DNA from: JALZOC01 sp035758845
GTDB taxonomy: Bacteria; Acidobacteriota; Vicinamibacteria; Vicinamibacterales; 2-12-FULL-66-21
NCBI GenBank assembly: GCA_035758845.1
Contig: DASTVZ010000064.1
Coordinates: forward strand, 1-9,008
DNA: 9,008 bases
Direction of reading: 5' to 3'
In this document: piece after piece, positions 1-5,814 of the stretch
Numbering within the stretch: position 1 is the first letter of the stretch
Layout of the letters: every line of letters begins with the position of its first letter
Notes under the pieces: generated by a model
The model's input: the letters and a program-made list of their open reading frames with translations, nothing else
What the model was told of the DNA's origin: nothing
Database searches by the model: none
Program-made: the position numbers and the translations under genes

Positions 1-1
1 C

Positions 2-145
2 CAAGGCTTATTCGGCAAGTCGCGTACGTGCGTCGTTCCTGGTCGTCGGCTTAGCGCGTTCATCGGGGTCGGTCCTCACCAACCCGACGCTCCGCTCACG
101 GACGTCGAGGCGAAGATCAAAGCGGTACTGCTCGCGGCAGACTGA
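2..145 (+). other. Open reading tail of unknown identity
   Basis: Frame 2 is open from the window edge to a TGA at 143-145. It ends in a plausible amphipathic helix (LTDVEAKIKAVLLAAD). I do not recognise the protein, and 47 codons in GC-rich DNA can be open by chance. It overlaps, in another frame, the start of the better-supported DipZ-like tail, so at most one of the two is coding where they overlap. It could be the last residues of a gene that starts outside the window. Confidence 0.2.
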
Positions 146-284
146 TACGTTCAGGCTGTTCCGTAAGCTCACCGAGCAGCTTCTGTATCAGCTGATTCGA
201 CAATCGGGACCGATCGCCGATCGACAGTTCGAGATCGAGTTTCTCGATTCCGGCGTGGAAGCGTTCGCGTTGACATTCGGCTGA
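141..284 (+). pseudogene. C-terminal remnant of a DipZ/thioredoxin-family protein
   Basis: Frame 3 ends at TGA 282-284 with a tail containing LYQLIRQSGPIADRQ, then FEIEFLDSGVEAFALTFG. Long DipZ-type proteins (a CcdA-like membrane part, thioredoxin domain and C-terminal beta-sandwich, used in periplasmic thiol redox chemistry) end in an R-LYQL(V/I)R segment, an (F/L)EIEF-D-PGV-A(F/Y)-FTFG strand and then the stop, and this tail matches that ending. The frame stays open back to base 3, but residues before about base 150 do not resemble the family. Only about 45 codons of homology are therefore visible, with no CxxC. I read it as a decayed 3' end or the downstream side of a rearrangement. The family match is from memory of the C-terminal pattern. 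Confidence 0.5.
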
Positions 285-485
285 TGCAACGATGTTCCGT
301 CCAACTCGACAAGATCGCCGTAAGTGATCGAGTGACATTAGGAGGTCTGACACAATTCTCCCGGATGACGAAGCGCGGCGCGTCTGTAAACCGCTGAATC
401 CAAATCGCATCGAGGAACATCGGGATTTGAAGGAGTGTTTTGCGCTACACTGTTCCAGACCGTCCGCAAGTCATTGATTCTAAAC

Positions 486-524
486 GGAGAGATGCTGGAG
501 CGGTCGATCAGGCACGCTTGGAAA
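486..524 (+). pseudogene. 5' half of tRNA-Ser(GGA), broken at the anticodon loop
   Basis: These 39 bases align base for base in length with the first 39 positions of bacterial tRNA-Ser(GGA). They hold a 7-base acceptor strand GGAGAGA, TG at positions 8-9, a D-stem CTG/CAG enclosing an A-G-x-GG D-loop, anticodon-stem strand GCACGC, and the loop TTGGAAA with anticodon GGA. The sequence departs exactly after the loop. The next bases are TTGATGCG instead of the partner strand, and no variable arm, TTCGAAT-type T-arm or closing TCTCTCC acceptor strand follows. A GCGTGC at 539-544 could pair with GCACGC but leaves a 21-base loop. It cannot make a functional tRNA. The break point is a favoured crossover site for tyrosine integrases, so this may be a scar of an integrated element. 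Confidence 0.78.
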
Positions 525-630
525 TTGATGCGTTTCGCGCGTGCTGACGCACATCGAATCGCACCAACCCACTCCCGATCAACGACTTCCCGCAACAACG
601 ATCTACTTCAGCGTGTCCCCGTAAATGACG

Positions 631-690
631 GTGTCAACCCAGGGTTTCGGCGGGCATGTGACACAGTTCTGACACAAAACCGATTGTCAC
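631..690. repeat. Cluster of TGTCA/TGACA boxes
   Basis: Four copies of the same pentamer lie within 60 bases: TGTCA at 632-636, TGACA at 659-663 and 670-674, and TGTCA at 685-689. The two middle copies are direct repeats of TGACACA spaced 11 bases apart, one helical turn. GTGACA 658-663 and TGTCAC 685-690 form an inverted pair. A related TGACACAATTCT lies at 348-359. Short repeated boxes like this occur at the ends of IS21-type elements and at regulator binding sites. No transposase or regulator gene is visible here, so the role is open. Confidence 0.35.
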
Positions 691-691
691 T

Positions 692-1021
692 TCACGGTGC
701 GCCTACTGAGGCGCACTGACTACGCTGGACGCGTAACCCGGAGCGCTTCGCATTAGTGGTTTCTGCGACGCATCCTTCACGAACTTCTGCTGCAACCGTT
801 GGGCGAACTTGCACGGAGAGCTGCTGTGCCGCCTTTCCGTCACCGCCGTCGAGCAGCGACGCCTTGCGTCCCTCCTTCGACAGGAGGTACGTCGCCGTGA
901 CCGTGAGCGTCTTCATCGCCGCCGGCGCGCCTGGCGTCGGAACCGCTTCAAGAACCGCTTCGAGTCGCCGTTCAGAGATCGCAGCGGCGGTATGCATCGG
1001 AATCGAGAGTCTGATTTTCAC
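692..1021 (-). pseudogene. Fragment of an accessory-type hypothetical protein
   Basis: Read on the minus strand from a GTG at 1021, the first 75 or so residues look like protein: a helix (RRLEAVLEAVPTPGAP) then a strand-rich stretch TVTATYLLSKEGRKASLL-DGGDGKAAQQLSVQV. This resembles hypothetical proteins of about 150-200 residues, common on accessory DNA, with a YLLS-EGRKA-LL-GG-G motif followed by a long conserved C-terminal half. Here the resemblance stops at about base 797 and the frame ends in unrelated sequence at 692, so the second half is missing. There is no clear ribosome binding site before the GTG. The match rests on memory of the motif. A chance antisense frame is the alternative. 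Confidence 0.4.
695..718 (+). repeat. Hairpin with 7-bp perfect stem
   Basis: GTGCGCC (697-703) and GGCGCAC (710-716) are perfect complements around the 6-base loop TACTGA. A G-T pair and a C-G pair can extend the stem to 9 bp. No T-tract follows on either strand, so it is not a standard terminator. It lies just beyond the TGTCA/TGACA cluster. Confidence 0.5.
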
Positions 1022-1144
1022 TTCTAGCGTGAGCTGACTTACATCGTTCCGTATCTCGGTGCGGGAACACGATCACGGCTGCTTCCGTGAAATTCTCACC
1101 GGATGGCGCGAACAATTTCAGATCGTGTGGACGTCGCGCGACGA

Positions 1145-1166
1145 CATTGCCGGAAAACCGGCAGTG
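1145..1166 (+). repeat. Strong hairpin with AAAA loop
   Basis: TGCCGG (1148-1153) and CCGGCA (1158-1163) pair perfectly around AAAA. The stem extends to 9 bp (CATTGCCGG with CCGGCAGTG) using one T-G pair that is allowed only in plus-strand RNA. No T-run follows in either direction, so termination is unlikely. It could be a solitary palindromic repeat unit or a structured leader element. Confidence 0.45.
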
Positions 1167-1269
1167 AAGGGCGTGCTGTTCGGCCCGGGGGCACTCCGAG
1201 AATTCAGAAAGTGGCATCGTCACACGCCTTTTTCCCCCACCACCCGCACACGCTGGCGAGAAGCACGCG

Positions 1270-1310
1270 ATCGCGGGGCGCCCGCGATTCCTGGCACTTT
1301 ACGTGCTTTT
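1270..1310 (+). terminator. Possible intrinsic terminator or leader hairpin pair
   Basis: A perfect 8-bp stem, ATCGCGGG (1270-1277) with CCCGCGAT (1281-1288), closes on a 3-base loop. A second small hairpin follows, GCAC (1294-1297) with GTGC (1303-1306), directly followed by TTTT at 1307-1310. The second stem alone is weak and its T-run short. Together they could end plus-strand transcription before the cluster that starts at 1403, or act as a structured 5' leader if the promoter lies further upstream. Confidence 0.3.
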
Positions 1311-1402
1311 GATGCGGCGCTAGCACTCGTGCGATCAACACGCTCTGAATGACGGCTTCGTCGCCAAAGCTCGTTGATCCCAGAAATGGAGACGAACCAA
1401 TC

Positions 1403-1789
1403 ATGAAATCGACGCAGTTCTTGACTGCGTCCGCTGCCTTGTCGGTCGCGATCGGCGTGCTGCTTCACGCGCGCCAGGCTCCCACCTCGGCGGCCGACAC
1501 CAGCCAGGACCGCGTGGCGGCGCTCAAGCAGTCGCTCCAGCAAGGCATGGCCGCCATCCGACGCTACCAGTGGGTCGAGACGACGAGCATCAGCCTGAAG
1601 GGCGAGGAGAAGAGCCGCCAGCAGCAAAACTGCCACTACGTCGCCGACGGCAAGGTGCAGAAGACACCGATCGGCGAGCCTGCGCCGCAACAGCAGAAAG
1701 CGCAGAGCGGTGGTCGAGGCCGCGGTCGACTGAAGGCGCAGATTGTTGAGAAGAAGAAGGACGAGATGAAGGACTACATGGTGCCGTAG
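1403..1789 (+). CDS. Small secreted protein, C-terminally shortened
   Basis: The protein has 128 residues. I place the start at 1403, not at the in-frame ATG 1349, because GGAGA (1388-1392) sits 10 bases upstream and a signal peptide begins there: charged MKSTQ, hydrophobic core at residues 7-21, likely cleavage near residue 30 (TSAAD). The mature part carries a helix (RVAALKQSLQQ), YQWVETTSISLKGEEKSRQQQ at 55-75, a Gln/Gly/Arg-rich linker (93-109) and a Lys-rich helix ending EKKKDEMKDYM, then VP and a stop. Related secreted proteins, as I recall them from Acidobacteriota and similar bacteria, are about 200 residues and continue after MKDYM into a second beta-rich domain. Here that domain is gone. 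No function is known to me. It lies 14 bases before the barrel gene and is probably co-transcribed. Confidence 0.75.
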   Translation: MKSTQFLTASAALSVAIGVLLHARQAPTSAADTSQDRVAALKQSLQQGMAAIRRYQWVETTSISLKGEEKSRQQQNCHYVADGKVQKTPIGEPAPQQQKAQSGGRGRGRLKAQIVEKKKDEMKDYMVP

Positions 1790-1803
1790 ACAACGAGGAC
1801 GTT

Positions 1804-2598
1804 ATGACGAAGATGCGAAGGGTGATGGTGCTCGGCGTGACCGCGATCTCTATCTTATCGACGTCGCGCGTGACATCGGCACAAACCAATGGATGGCAGG
1901 TCGACGTCGCGCCGCTGTACTTCTGGGGCGCGACGACCAGCGGCAACATCGCGATCAACGGCACGAGAGACATCCCCGTCTACATGGATTTCTCGGACGC
2001 GGCCAAGAATCTGGCCGGCGCCTTCATGTTTCGGGGCGAAGCGCGAAAAGGGCCCTGGGGACTTCTTGGCGACGTCTTCTTGATCCGCCTGTCGAGCGAC
2101 GTGAACTACACAACGCCGATCCTCTCCTTGCCTCTCGCCGGAACACTGAAGTTGGACCAGACCATTTTCAACGGGAAGATCACGTACGAAGTGACGGCAG
2201 ACAGCCGGTTCTACGTCGTCGGCGGCATGCGCACGCTGACGATGGCGCCAACGATCCGTTTCACCGGGCCCGTCGGCGGACAGCTGGCGGAGATCGACAT
2301 CAGCAGGACCGTCGCCGCGGCGGTCGGTGGAGTCATCTATCGGCCAAAGCTCAGCGACAGGATTGTGCTGTTAACACAAGCTGACATCGGTGGCGGCTCT
2401 GCGTTCACCACCAGCGCCACCGGCGCGATCGAGTTCCTGATCACACGGTGGGTCGGCCTGGCTGCAGGCTACAACCTGCTGCGCATCGATACCGGCAGCG
2501 TCCCGAAGAGCGGCACGGCTCCGGTCAATGCCGTCGAAACCGGCGTCACTCAGTACGGCCCGGTGTTCACGTTGGCCTTCCACTGGGCCGAGAAGTGA
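1804..2598 (+). CDS. Outer-membrane beta-barrel protein, function unknown
   Basis: This 264-residue protein has a signal peptide (residues 1-26, probable cleavage VTSA|QT). Alternating polar and hydrophobic strands follow: WQVDVAPLYFWGA (31-43), LAGAFMFRGEARKG, WGLLGDVFLIRLSSDV, GKITYEVTADSRFYVVGGMRTL, ADIGGGSAFTTSATGAIEFLI, WVGLAAGYNLLRI and a final GPVFTLAFHW (252-261). This layout, the ADIGG turn and an aromatic last strand are typical of small outer-membrane barrels found beside exported hydrolases. No catalytic motif or specific ligand signature is visible. GAGGA at 1795-1799 is the ribosome site. It is 4 bases from ATG 1804 and 13 from ATG 1813, so the start could be either. It may be a pore or assembly partner for the DUF3604 protein that follows after 114 bases. 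Confidence 0.78.
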   Translation: MTKMRRVMVLGVTAISILSTSRVTSAQTNGWQVDVAPLYFWGATTSGNIAINGTRDIPVYMDFSDAAKNLAGAFMFRGEARKGPWGLLGDVFLIRLSSDVNYTTPILSLPLAGTLKLDQTIFNGKITYEVTADSRFYVVGGMRTLTMAPTIRFTGPVGGQLAEIDISRTVAAAVGGVIYRPKLSDRIVLLTQADIGGGSAFTTSATGAIEFLITRWVGLAAGYNLLRIDTGSVPKSGTAPVNAVETGVTQYGPVFTLAFHWAEK

Positions 2599-2712
2599 CG
2601 GCCCTTGATGGGGCCAAGAGTACGGCCGCATATCCGTGAGCTGACGTCGAAGCGGCGCGTGCGACTTCAATGTGAAGCGAGATTTCCAGGCAGGCACAGG
2701 GAGACATCGATC

Positions 2713-3192
2713 ATGACATCGACATTTCGACGCGGGGTGTGGAGCGCAGGACTCCTCTTCCTGATTGCGGCCTGGGCCGTCGGCGGGCGTGGTCAGCAGG
2801 CCGGCAACCCGGCGTCTCAGGCGGCGAGCGCTCAGGATGCCGGAGCAATCGACAGAGAGAAGATCGAAAAGGCGTTTCCCGCCCAGACGCCGTATTCGCC
2901 GTACGCAGGTCGCAACCACCCGTCGCGGCCGTACTTCGGCGACACACACCTGCATACAGCATTCTCGATGGACGCCGGCGCGTTCGGCGCGCGCCTTGGC
3001 CCTCCGGAGGCGTTTCGCTTCGCCCGCGGGGAAGAGGTCACGTCGAATACCGGCCAGCCGGTGAAACTGTCGCGGCCGCTCGACTTCCTCGTCGTCGCGG
3101 ATCACTCGGATGGCTTCGGTTTCTTTCCGCTCATCGTCGGCGGCGGTTCGGCGGTCATGGCGGACCCCCAGACGCGAAATGGCACGACATGA
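2713..3192 (+). CDS. DUF3604 protein, N-terminal readable part
   Basis: This is the part of the DUF3604 gene that ribosomes would read before the first frame change: 159 residues ending in QTRNGTT and a TGA created by the shift. It includes the signal peptide, the conserved YSPYAGRN-HPSRPYFGDTHLHT entry to the fold and the ADHSD motif. It lacks the later metal-site histidines (H285, D396, H398) and so would not form the full fold. Confidence 0.7.
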   Translation: MTSTFRRGVWSAGLLFLIAAWAVGGRGQQAGNPASQAASAQDAGAIDREKIEKAFPAQTPYSPYAGRNHPSRPYFGDTHLHTAFSMDAGAFGARLGPPEAFRFARGEEVTSNTGQPVKLSRPLDFLVVADHSDGFGFFPLIVGGGSAVMADPQTRNGTT

Positions 3193-3339
3193 TCGCGTCG
3201 GGTCAGGGCGCTGACGCCGCGGTCGACATCATCCGCAATTTCGGCGCAGGGACCATCTCGAGAGCCGTCTTCCCCGTGCCGGGGACCGCGACCTATCGGA
3301 GCGCCTGGCAGCAGGCGGTAAAGGCGGCGGAGGAAGCGA

Positions 3340-4695
3340 ATGCTCCGGGCCGATTCACCGCATTCATCGGGTACGAGTGGACCTCCAACACCGGGCGGCA
3401 ACAACCTGCACCGAAACGTCATCTTCCGCGACGACGCGACCCGCGCGTTGCAAATTGAGCCGTACACGACGATGAAGCCGCTCGGCAGTGACAATCCCGC
3501 CGAACTGTGGAAATGGATGACCGGATATGAGGAAAAGACCGGTGGCAGTCTCCTCGCCATCGCGCACAACGGCAACTTGAGCAACGGCCTGATGTTCCCG
3601 ATCGTCGAGGCGTTCGGTAAGCCGGTCGACCGCGCGTATGCCGAGGAGCGCGCCAAATGGGAGCGCCTCTACGAGGTTACGCAAACGAAAGGGACAGGCG
3701 AAGCGCACCCGTCTCTGTCGCCGAACGACGAGTTCGCCGATTTCGAGCTCTGGGACAAGGGAAACCTCGATGGCAGCGTCGCCAAGGCCAAGGACATGCT
3801 GCAGTTCGAGTACGCGCGTCAGGCCTACAAGAACGGACTGCTCCTCGGGCAGAAGCTGGGCGCGAACCCGTACAAGTTCGGTCTTATCGGCAGCAGCGAC
3901 GCGCACACCGGACTTGCGGCCATGGAGGAAGACAACTTCTTCGGCAAGACGGCGCCCCAGGAGCCGAGCCCCGAGCGCATGACGAAAACCTTCGTCAAAG
4001 ACCCAAAGACGGGCGTGACGATCATGGATTGGGAGGTCAGCGCGTCGGGTTACGCCGCGGTCTGGGCAGCGGAGAACACGCGGGAAGCGATGTTCGACGC
4101 GATGAAGCGGCGCGAGACTTATGCGACCACGGGCACACGCATGCTGGTGCGCTTCTTCGGCGGCTGGGACTTCGACGCCGCCGATGCCACGACGCGGAAT
4201 CCGGGTGAGATCGGTTACAGCAAGGGCGTGCCGATGGGGAGCGACCTCCCGAAGAGGAGCGGCAGCAGTGCGAGCGCGCCGACGTTTCTCGTCGCGGCGC
4301 TGCGCGATCCGATCGGCGCAAACCTCGATCGCATTCAGATCGTCAAAGGGTGGCTCGATGCGAAGAGCGAGCTGCACGAGCAGGTCTACGACGTGGCCTG
4401 GGGCGGCAATCGGAAGCCGGGCCCGGACGGCAAGCTGCCGTCGGTGGGCAGCACCGTCGACGTCACGAATGCGACGTGGTCGAACACGATCGGCGCACCG
4501 GAGCTGATCGCGGTCTGGAAGGATCCCCAGTTCAATCCGTCCGAACGTGCGTTCTATTACGCACGCGTGATCGAGATCCCCACGCCGCGCTGGACCGCGT
4601 ACGACGCGAAGCGTCTGGGCGTCAAGCCGCAGCCAGGGACGAAGATGACCGTGACCGAGCGCGCCTACACGTCGCCGATCTGGTTCACGCCATAG
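3340..4695 (+). CDS. DUF3604 protein, C-terminal readable part
   Basis: This frame is authentic family sequence from about base 3396 onward; the first 18 or so residues from ATG 3340 are out of frame relative to the family. It carries LLAIAHNGNLSNG, PLYEVTQ-like LYEVTQTKGTGEAHP, NDEFADFELWDKGN, GLIGSSDAHTGLAAMEEDNFFG, NTREAMFDAMKRRETYATTG, RFFGGWDF, DPIGANLDRIQIVKGW and the closing AYTSPIWFTP, all hallmarks of DUF3604. An alternative start in frame is ATG 3472 (MKPLGSDNPAELWKWM). No ribosome site is obvious for either, and without the export signal this piece would stay in the cytoplasm. Confidence 0.75.
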   Translation: MLRADSPHSSGTSGPPTPGGNNLHRNVIFRDDATRALQIEPYTTMKPLGSDNPAELWKWMTGYEEKTGGSLLAIAHNGNLSNGLMFPIVEAFGKPVDRAYAEERAKWERLYEVTQTKGTGEAHPSLSPNDEFADFELWDKGNLDGSVAKAKDMLQFEYARQAYKNGLLLGQKLGANPYKFGLIGSSDAHTGLAAMEEDNFFGKTAPQEPSPERMTKTFVKDPKTGVTIMDWEVSASGYAAVWAAENTREAMFDAMKRRETYATTGTRMLVRFFGGWDFDAADATTRNPGEIGYSKGVPMGSDLPKRSGSSASAPTFLVAALRDPIGANLDRIQIVKGWLDAKSELHEQVYDVAWGGNRKPGPDGKLPSVGSTVDVTNATWSNTIGAPELIAVWKDPQFNPSERAFYYARVIEIPTPRWTAYDAKRLGVKPQPGTKMTVTERAYTSPIWFTP

Positions 4696-4702
4696 GTGCC
4701 GT

Positions 4703-4915
4703 ATGCAGCGCTGGCTACGCGAGCCGCTGGTGCACTTCCTGGCCATTGGCTCTCTGCTATTCGTCGTGTTTCACTGGTCCGGTCGAACGACGGGCTCAGG
4801 CTCGCGGCGCATCGTCATCACGCCCGGTCAGATGGACGCCATCACCGCGGGCTTCGCGCGCACGTGGATGCGTCCGCCCACCGAAGCGGAGCTGAAGGCA
4901 CAGCTCGCGAGATGA
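4703..4915 (+). pseudogene. PpiC-type peptidylprolyl isomerase, N-terminal 70 residues only
   Basis: The frame starts 7 bases after the DUF3604 stop. It has a short basic N-terminus (MQRWLREP), one membrane anchor (residues 8-25, VHFLAIGSLLFVVFHW) and the start of the periplasmic part: IVITPGQMDAITAGFARTW and RPPTEAELKAQL. This is the usual beginning of membrane-anchored parvulin-type isomerases, which run to about 270-300 residues and continue here with a DDYVREEVLYREA-type helix and then the rotamase domain. All of that is missing. The frame hits TGA at 4913-4915, overlapping the next ATG (ATGA). There is no clear ribosome site, so it is likely translated by coupling from the gene before. 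A foldase for its secreted neighbours is the likely ancestral role. It is now a remnant with no catalytic domain. Confidence 0.72.
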
Positions 4916-5814
4916 CCCCTGGCGACTACGCGTTCCTCTGGAAGAAACCGTTGGGCGGCGAAGTCGAGATCTACATCGCGCCGATCATGCCCCAGGCCTG
5001 CCGACTGGCAATGTCGGACCAGCAGCGGTTGACGCCCGGCGCGCTCATGGTCCGAGGGACCGTGCACTGCGAGGGTGGCATCGAGGGGCGAACGATTCGG
5101 ATCGATGGCCTCGAGTCCACGATGACCGACGTCATCGTGCGCGTTCACTATGTCGACGGCCGGCTCGAGAGCCAACTCGTCAAGCCGGCGACTCCCGTCG
5201 TGACGCTTGGTGCCGTCACGAACGGCTGGCAGCGATCGTGGACGTATCTGCGCGTCGGCATCGAGCATATTCTTCTTGGAGTCGATCACCTGCTGTTCGT
5301 CCTCGGCTTGCTGCTCATTGTCGGCGACCGATGGATGCTCCTGAAGACCATCACGTCGTTTACCCTCGCCCACAGCATCACGCTCGGCATTGCGACGCTT
5401 GGCTTTGCCAGCGCACCGCTCCCGCCGCTGAACGCGGCGATCGCGCTCAGCATCCTCTTCCTCGGGCCGGAAATCGTCCGCCGATGGCGTGGTGAGACGA
5501 GCTTCACTATCCGGCATCCCTGGATCGTGGCGTTCGCGTTCGGACTGCTCCATGGATTCGGCTTCGCGAGCGGCCTGACGAGCATGGGCCTGCCACGTGC
5601 CGAGATTCCGCTTGCACTGCTGCTGTTCAACGGTGGCGTCGAGATCGGTCAGGTCGGATTTGTGGCGCTCATCATTCTGCTCGAGCGCGCGTTCCGAACC
5701 CTGGAGATCGAGTGGCCACAGCTAATCGAGGCGCTGCCAGGCTACGCCGTGGGTTCACTCGGCGCGTTCTGGACGATTCAACGAACCGTGATGCTGTTTG
5801 GAGCGATGCGATGA
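4912..5814 (+). CDS. HupE/UreJ-like membrane protein, lacking its signal peptide
   Basis: The product has 300 residues. Residues 1-105 form a beta-rich domain (GDYAFLWKKP-GGEVEIYIAP, GRTIRIDGLESTMTDVIVRV) that in relatives lies outside the inner membrane after a signal peptide. Residues 110-297 hold about six or seven membrane segments with the family motifs GIEHILLGVDHLLFV (H119-x5-D125-H126), SFTLAHSITLGIATL and FGLLHGFGFASGL. HupE/UreJ proteins are nickel or cobalt permeases; this longer subgroup has no settled substrate. Relatives begin with about 30 further residues, a signal peptide and a HE-RP-YLE-RE lead-in, and here only the last RE survives before MTPGDY. The gene starts inside the isomerase fragment (ATGA overlap), which marks the deletion junction. 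Membrane insertion may still occur, but export of the first domain is doubtful. Confidence 0.82.
   Translation: MTPGDYAFLWKKPLGGEVEIYIAPIMPQACRLAMSDQQRLTPGALMVRGTVHCEGGIEGRTIRIDGLESTMTDVIVRVHYVDGRLESQLVKPATPVVTLGAVTNGWQRSWTYLRVGIEHILLGVDHLLFVLGLLLIVGDRWMLLKTITSFTLAHSITLGIATLGFASAPLPPLNAAIALSILFLGPEIVRRWRGETSFTIRHPWIVAFAFGLLHGFGFASGLTSMGLPRAEIPLALLLFNGGVEIGQVGFVALIILLERAFRTLEIEWPQLIEALPGYAVGSLGAFWTIQRTVMLFGAMR

Larger units (their letters stand above)
285..1402. other. Gene-poor region with remnants
   Basis: No intact gene is visible over these 1.1 kb. All open frames are short, change strand often and mostly look like chance frames. What can be supported is listed separately: a tRNA-Ser half, a box cluster, hairpins and a minus-strand protein fragment. 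A TACACT element at 446-451 lies 35 bases before the tRNA half and could be its old -10 box, but the only TTGA-type -35 (427-432) is just 13 bases upstream, which is too close for a standard promoter. Confidence 0.6.
2713..4695 (+). pseudogene. DUF3604 family exported protein, two frameshifts
   Basis: The whole gene spans 1983 bases, exactly 661 codons when the two frame changes are taken as one lost and one gained base. AGGGAGA (2698-2704) lies 8 bases before the ATG. A signal peptide covers residues 1-29. DUF3604 proteins resemble PHP-type metal-dependent phosphoesterases. Visible candidate metal ligands are GDTHLHT (H79, H81), VVADHSD (D130, H131), IAHNGN (H285) and GSSDAH (D396, H398). 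Reading is in frame 1 to about 3179, frame 3 to about 3395 and frame 1 again to TAG 4693-4695. The frame-3 stretch (DMIASGQGADAAVDIIRNFG to AFIGYEWTSNTG) fits the family, so no residues are missing. Substrate is unknown; in some genomes the family is annotated only as a toxin-like outer-membrane or hydrolase protein. As sequenced it yields only fragments. Confidence 0.85.

Noticed and set aside
348..670. Near-identical 12-mers TGACACAATTCT and TGACACAGTTCT as a true long-range repeat
   Set aside because: One or two 11-of-12 matches are expected by chance among all pairs in this 1.4 kb, so on its own it proves nothing. Only the local box cluster is reported.
435..719. Open frame giving a 94-residue protein starting near MFCATLFQ
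   Set aside because: Its GEMLERSIRHAWK stretch is simply the translated tRNA-Ser 5' half, a known source of spurious ORFs. The rest crosses the box array and hairpin.
1220..1690. 156-codon minus-strand frame
   Set aside because: It is antisense to the secreted small protein, which has a ribosome site, signal peptide and family motif.
2600..2615. Hairpin GGCCC/GGGCC just after the barrel gene as a terminator
   Set aside because: The stem is only 5 bp and no T-run follows; the neighbouring genes look co-transcribed.
1388..2725. Similar leaders before the 1403 and 2713 starts (GGAGAC then ATCATGA-ATCGAC)
   Set aside because: The shared bases are mostly the ribosome site, the start codon and a common early codon pattern, so this is too little to claim a duplicated control element.
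2371..3105. 244-codon minus-strand frame spanning the barrel and DUF3604 genes
   Set aside because: It is antisense to two well-supported genes, with Arg-rich composition and no recognisable domain.
3364..4746. 460-codon open frame on the minus strand
   Set aside because: It lies entirely opposite the DUF3604 gene, whose plus-strand translation matches a known family throughout. The minus product is Arg/His-rich low-complexity sequence typical of antisense frames in high-GC DNA.
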